A stretch of DNA of 13,265 nt from the NCBI GenBank assembly GCA_029256645.1, contig JAQSXM010000045.1, positions 1 to 13,265 of the forward strand. Direction: 5' to 3'. Position 1 is the first letter of the stretch; every line of letters starts with the position of its first letter. The DNA is from Sporomusa sp. Its GTDB lineage: Bacteria; Bacillota_C; Negativicutes; Sporomusales; Sporomusaceae. This document shows positions 7,591 through 13,265 of the stretch, in pieces. The position numbers and the translations under genes were made by a program. The notes beneath the pieces were generated by a model, which was not told the DNA's origin, did no database searches, and was given only the letters and a program-made list of their open reading frames with translations.

Positions 7591-9132
7591 CTATTTTTCA
7601 ATCAAGCTTTTCCCAGTCATTTCCCGGGGTTGGACAACACCGGCCAGGTCTAAAATGGTGGGCGCAATATCGGCTAAAATACCATCCCGCAGCTTACTGC
7701 CGCGCCGGGCCTCTGCTACCATAATAAAGGGTACCATGTTGGTGGTATGAGCAGTAAACGGTTCACCGGTCACTGGATCTTTCATAGCCTCACAGTTGCC
7801 ATGATCAGCTGTAATCAGTGTAACCCCGCCCCGGCCGCGCATCGCCTCTGTCAGGCGGCCGACGCACTGATCAACAGTAGTCACCGCACTGATGGCAGCG
7901 TCCAGAAAACCGGTATGGCCAACCATATCGCCATTGGCATAATTGAGGATAATCAGGTCGTATTTCCCTGATTTTATGGCCTCGATCACCTTATCAGTGA
8001 CCTCAGGCGCACTCATCTCAGGCTGTAAATCATAGGTAGCAACCTTAGGTGAGGGGATGAGCAACCTGTCTTCCCCAGCAAAAGGATGTTCTTCGCCACC
8101 ATTAAAAAAGTAGGTAACATGAGCATATTTTTCGGTTTCAGCAATCCGCAGCTGGGTATAGCCGGCCTTGCTAAATACCTCACCCAGGGTATTGGCAGGA
8201 TGGCTTGATGGAAAAGCCACCGGCACACTTGAGCTTTCATCATATTGGGTCATACTCGCAAAATAGAGCGGGAAGCAGCCGCCGGTACGTTCAAATCCGG
8301 TAAAGGCAGGGTCGGTAAGCGCCCAGGTTAGTTCCCGGGCCCGGTCAGGGCGGAAGTTAAAGAAAATAACACCATCATTAGGTTTAATGCCGGTATAACC
8401 GCAGCCGGAAATTACGGTAGGCTCGACAAATTCATCGGTTTTGCCGGCACGATATGAGGCTTCCACCGCAGCAACAGCACTGTTAGCCTGAGTGCACTGA
8501 CAATGAACAAGGGCCTGATACTGCTTGCTGACCCGCTCCCAGCGTTTATCCCGGTCCATTGCGTAATAACGGCCGGCAATTGTAGCAATTTCACCGACGC
8601 CGATTTCCGCCATTTTGGCTTCCAGTTCCCTGATATAGATGGCAGCACTGGACGGCGGAACATCCCGCCCGTCTAAAAAGGCGTGGACATATACTTTCTC
8701 TACACCCTGCTGTTTTGCTAACTCCAGCAGGGCATATACATGGGTAATATGACTGTGTACACCGCCGTCAGACAATAACCCCATAAGATGAAGCGCACTG
8801 CCGGCTGCTTTCGTTTGCTCGCATACCTGACAGAGTACCGGGTTCTGAAAGAAGTCGCCGTCTTTAATCGATTTACTGATCCGGGTAAGCTCCTGGTAGA
8901 TAATCCGGCCTGCCCCCATATTCAGGTGGCCAACCTCCGAGTTTCCCATCTGACCTTCCGGCAGACCAACAGCCTCCCCGGAGCAAATAAGTTTAGCTGT
9001 AGGATATAGCTCAGTCAGGAGATTGATATGTGGTGTACTGGCCCTGGCAATTGAATTGAACTCGTCGTCTTCACGGCCAATCCCCCAGCCATCCAGAATT
9101 ACCAGTGCAATCGGCGAAGCTAATTTTGACAT
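7591..9132 (-). CDS. gpmI: 2,3-bisphosphoglycerate-independent phosphoglycerate mutase
   Basis: Interconverts 3- and 2-phosphoglycerate by a phosphoserine route needing Mn2+. It is a cytoplasmic alkaline-phosphatase-superfamily enzyme of 513 residues, the normal length. The metal and nucleophile set is complete: D14 (ILDGWG), S65 in QMGNSEVGH, H126, DGRDVPP (154-160), RPDRARE (261-267), D402 and H406 (GDMVGH), D443-H444 (TADHGNCE) and H462. The phosphotransferase domain is built from residues of both ends, with the mutase domain inserted between (about 75-310). The ATG at 9132 has AAAGGAGA 8 nt upstream. It lies 40 nt after tpiA and 14 nt before eno. Mn-dependent iPGMs in sporulating Firmicutes are pH-sensitive and help build 3-PGA stores in forespores; that would apply only if this organism sporulates. 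Confidence 0.99.
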   Translation of the reverse strand: MSKLASPIALVILDGWGIGREDDEFNSIARASTPHINLLTELYPTAKLICSGEAVGLPEGQMGNSEVGHLNMGAGRIIYQELTRISKSIKDGDFFQNPVLCQVCEQTKAAGSALHLMGLLSDGGVHSHITHVYALLELAKQQGVEKVYVHAFLDGRDVPPSSAAIYIRELEAKMAEIGVGEIATIAGRYYAMDRDKRWERVSKQYQALVHCQCTQANSAVAAVEASYRAGKTDEFVEPTVISGCGYTGIKPNDGVIFFNFRPDRARELTWALTDPAFTGFERTGGCFPLYFASMTQYDESSSVPVAFPSSHPANTLGEVFSKAGYTQLRIAETEKYAHVTYFFNGGEEHPFAGEDRLLIPSPKVATYDLQPEMSAPEVTDKVIEAIKSGKYDLIILNYANGDMVGHTGFLDAAISAVTTVDQCVGRLTEAMRGRGGVTLITADHGNCEAMKDPVTGEPFTAHTTNMVPFIMVAEARRGSKLRDGILADIAPTILDLAGVVQPREMTGKSLIEK

Positions 9133-9172
9133 CGTTCTTTTCTCCTTTATCTTAGCCGTTCTATGCCAGCCC

Positions 9173-9922
9173 CTAAAACCTGACCAGCTTGCTAAAGGAA
9201 TCGGCCTCCAGGCTGGCTCCCCCCACTAACGCCCCGTCGATGTCAGGTTTGGCCATTAGTTCAGCAACATTGTCAGGCTTGACACTGCCGCCATACTGGA
9301 TACGGACCTTTTCAGCAGCTGCTTGCCCAAACAGCGTGGCTACCGTGCGGCGAATAAACGCGCATACTGCGTTGGCATCATCAGCCGAAGCCGTACGCCC
9401 TGTACCTATTGCCCAAACTGGCTCATAGGCAAGAACCAGATTAGCCACTTGCTCAGCGGTAAGACCTGCTAAACCGCCTCTTGTCTGAGTGCCAACAACC
9501 TGTTCAGTCGTACCGGCTTCGCGCTCAGCTAAGGTTTCACCCACACACAGGATCGGAGTCAGGCCGGTTTTGAAAGCGGCTTTGACTTTATTATTCACGG
9601 TTTGGTCTGTTTCAGCAAAATACTGCCGACGCTCAGAATGACCGATAATGACATGCGTGCAGCCAATATCTTTCACCATACCGGGAGAAACCTCGCCGGT
9701 AAACGCGCCTTTGTCTTCCCAGTGCATATTTTGAGCGCCCAGGCCAATATTAGTTCCGGCCACAGCCCCGGCAATGGCCGCTAAGGCTGTAAAGGGCGGG
9801 CAGATAACAATCTCAACACCGGTAACCGTGTTTGTTAGGTTCTTCAGTTGCTCGACAAGGGTAACGCCTTCCCCGGCGGTTTTATGCATTTTCCAATTAC
9901 CGGCAATAATGGGTTTGCGCAT
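9173..9922 (-). CDS. tpiA: Triosephosphate isomerase
   Basis: Interconverts dihydroxyacetone phosphate and glyceraldehyde 3-phosphate; a TIM-barrel dimer of the cytoplasm. With the ATG at 9922 it has 249 residues, normal for the family. The active site is intact: N9 and K11 (AGNWKMHK), H95 (IIGHSERR), E167 (AYEPVWAIGTG, which also begins the mobile loop 6), and the phosphate-binding YGGSVKPDN (210-218) and LVGGASL (232-238). The GTG nine bases upstream (9931) is in frame and would add MET, but it directly abuts the SD AAGGAG, which is 8 nt from the ATG. It lies 21 nt after pgk and 40 nt before gpmI. Confidence 0.99.
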   Translation of the reverse strand: MRKPIIAGNWKMHKTAGEGVTLVEQLKNLTNTVTGVEIVICPPFTALAAIAGAVAGTNIGLGAQNMHWEDKGAFTGEVSPGMVKDIGCTHVIIGHSERRQYFAETDQTVNNKVKAAFKTGLTPILCVGETLAEREAGTTEQVVGTQTRGGLAGLTAEQVANLVLAYEPVWAIGTGRTASADDANAVCAFIRRTVATLFGQAAAEKVRIQYGGSVKPDNVAELMAKPDIDGALVGGASLEADSFSKLVRF

Positions 9923-9930
9923 AGTCTCCA

Positions 9931-9936
9931 CTCCTT
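9931..9936 (-). promoter_or_regulatory. Ribosome binding site deciding the tpiA start
   Basis: AAGGAG is 8 nt before the ATG at 9922. The in-frame GTG at 9931 uses the last G of this site and so cannot be its start. Confidence 0.85.
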
Positions 9937-9943
9937 AACTTTT

Positions 9944-11131
9944 TTACTTGTCAGCCAGCGCCGCAATCCCCGGCAGTTCTTTACCTTCCAGGAACTCCAG
10001 TGATGCACCGCCGCCTGTCGAGATATGCGTAATCTTACCGGCAAGATTAAGTTTTTCCAGCGCAGCAACAGAGTCGCCACCGCCGACAATACTCTTGGCG
10101 CCTGAAGCAGCCACAGCCTGAGCTACCGCTTCAGTGCCGACAGCAAACGCATCAAACTCAAATACACCCATCGGGCCGTTCCACACCACCGTTTTCGCAC
10201 CGTTTAGGGCAGCGGCAAACTTGGCGGCACTGGCCGGACCGATATCAAGGGCCATCCATTCAGCCGGGATTTGATCTGCCGCAACCGTTTTCCGGTCGGC
10301 ATCGGCAGCAAACTTATCGGCTACAACCACATCTTCCGGTAACAACAGATTGACACCCTTTGTTTTAGCTGCTGCCATCAGTTCTTTGGCCAAATCAAAC
10401 TTATCGGCTTCTACCAGCGACTTGCCTGTTTGATAGCCCTGAGCGGCCAAAAAGGTGTTGGCCATACCGCCACCGATGATCAGGGTATCCACTTTATTTA
10501 ACAGGTTCTCGATAACACCAATTTTGTCGGAAACCTTAGCACCGCCGATAATGGCAACAAATGGCCGGGCCGGGTTGGTTACAGCCTGCCCCAGGAATAA
10601 AAGCTCTTTATCCATCAGGAAACCGGATACGGCCGGTATGTATTTGGTGATGCCATGAACAGAGGCATGGGCCCGGTGCGAGACACCAAAGGCATCGTTA
10701 ACCAGGATGTCAGCCAATCCGGCAAGTTGTTTGGCAAATTCCGGGTCATTTTTTTCTTCTTCAGCATGAAAACGCAGGTTCTCCAACAGGAGCAGCTGGC
10801 CGGCGCCAAGTGCCGCCGTCAGTTTTCTGGCTTCCGGTCCCACGCAGTCGGCAGCAAACTGCACCTCACGGCCAAACAGCAGCTGCGACAGTCTTTGCGC
10901 CACTGGTTTTAGGGAAAACTCGGGTGCTACCTTACCTTTGGGACGTCCCAAATGACTGGCCAAAATAACAGCCGCGTTCTTCGCCAGCAAAAACTCCAGC
11001 GTAGGAATCGTTGCCCTGATGCGGGTATCGTCAGTGATATTGCCCTCTTTATCCATAGGTACGTTATAGTCTACCCGTACCAAAACTTTTTTGCCAGAAA
11101 CCCAGATGTCATTTAAACTCTTTTTATTCAT
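9944..11131 (-). CDS. pgk: Phosphoglycerate kinase
   Basis: Transfers the acyl phosphate of 1,3-bisphosphoglycerate to ADP, the first ATP-yielding step of glycolysis; a cytoplasmic monomer. At 395 residues it is the standard bacterial length. The N-domain substrate site shows VRVDYNVP (18-25; D21, N23), SHLGRPKG (59-66), R120 (ENLRFH) and R153 (SHRAH). The C-domain nucleotide site shows GGAKVSDK (196-203), [10 protein letters not shown] (218-227), WNGPMGVFE (317-325), GGGDSVAA (350-357) and the C-terminal STGGGASLE (371-379). The ATG at 11131 has GGGGGA 8 nt upstream. It is separated from gapA by a 77-nt gap holding a hairpin, and from tpiA by 21 nt. Confidence 0.99.
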   Translation of the reverse strand: MNKKSLNDIWVSGKKVLVRVDYNVPMDKEGNITDDTRIRATIPTLEFLLAKNAAVILASHLGRPKGKVAPEFSLKPVAQRLSQLLFGREVQFAADCVGPEARKLTAALGAGQLLLLENLRFHAEEEKNDPEFAKQLAGLADILVNDAFGVSHRAHASVHGITKYIPAVSGFLMDKELLFLGQAVTNPARPFVAIIGGAKVSDKIGVIENLLNKVDTLIIGGGMANTFLAAQGYQTGKSLVEADKFDLAKELMAAAKTKGVNLLLPEDVVVADKFAADADRKTVAADQIPAEWMALDIGPASAAKFAAALNGAKTVVWNGPMGVFEFDAFAVGTEAVAQAVAASGAKSIVGGGDSVAALEKLNLAGKITHISTGGGASLEFLEGKELPGIAALADK

Positions 11132-11165
11132 GCGTTATTCCCCCAGTCTTAGAGATTAGAGAGAG

Positions 11166-11198
11166 GAAGCAACCCCAAACACTGTCTGAGATTGCTTC
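11166..11198 (-). other. Intercistronic RNA hairpin between gapA and pgk
   Basis: On the minus-strand RNA a 12-bp stem (11198-11187 with 11177-11166, including two G-U pairs) closes a 9-nt loop, starting 12 nt after the gapA stop. What follows is a CTCTCTCT-like stretch, not a U-tract, so it is not a standard terminator. It may protect the gapA 3' end or mark a processing site, allowing more gapA than pgk product. That role is inferred. Confidence 0.6.
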
Positions 11199-11209
11199 GT
11201 ATGGTAAGA

Positions 11210-13265
<2,056 letters not shown>

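Overview
This window is a bacterial chromosome segment of about 13.3 kb in which every supported gene lies on the minus strand, so transcription runs from high to low coordinates. It is the conserved Firmicutes glycolytic block joined to the secG-est-rnr block. In transcription order it holds cggR, gapA, pgk, tpiA, gpmI, eno, a small zinc-ribbon gene, secG, hppA (membrane pyrophosphatase), a carboxylesterase, a hotdog thioesterase and rnr. rnr runs off the left edge. The order matches the known Bacillus arrangement (cggR-gapA-pgk-tpiA-pgm-eno, then secG-yvaK-rnr-smpB) with three extra genes: the zinc-ribbon protein after eno, hppA after secG, and the thioesterase before rnr. Base composition looks moderate. 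A CggR-type regulator, strong Shine-Dalgarno (SD) sites and a K+-dependent type membrane pyrophosphatase fit an anaerobic Firmicute. I lean towards the Negativicutes (Sporomusa/Pelosinus relatives), but this is an impression from protein style and not a proof.

Region by region. (1) 13265-6021: the glycolytic operon. CggR is the predicted sugar-phosphate-responsive repressor. GapA, Pgk, TpiA, GpmI and Eno carry triose phosphates to phosphoenolpyruvate. Gaps are short (13 to 77 nt); the longest, between gapA and pgk, holds a 12-bp hairpin without a U-tract. The operon ends after the zinc-ribbon gene at a good rho-independent terminator (about 5974-6010). (2) 6020-3506: secG and hppA, with two good promoter candidates upstream of secG, the first starting inside the U-tract of the preceding terminator. 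A bulged hairpin with a short U-rich tail separates secG from hppA, and hppA has no obvious promoter of its own. It ends at a very regular 13-bp terminator. (3) 3464-1: esterase, thioesterase and rnr, with an extended -10 promoter that again overlaps the preceding terminator, and a leader of about 115 nt.

Functional picture: central glycolysis, Sec protein export, pyrophosphate-driven ion pumping and RNA decay sit side by side and share one direction. No mobile element, CRISPR array, tRNA, rRNA or phage gene is seen. I found no new multi-gene system. The points most worth a second look are the uncharacterised zinc-ribbon gene, the Glu in place of Asp in the esterase triad, the hppA insertion, and the intercistronic RNA structures. 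Four starts were settled from SD spacing: TTG for the esterase, GTG for secG, and internal ATGs for tpiA and rnr.
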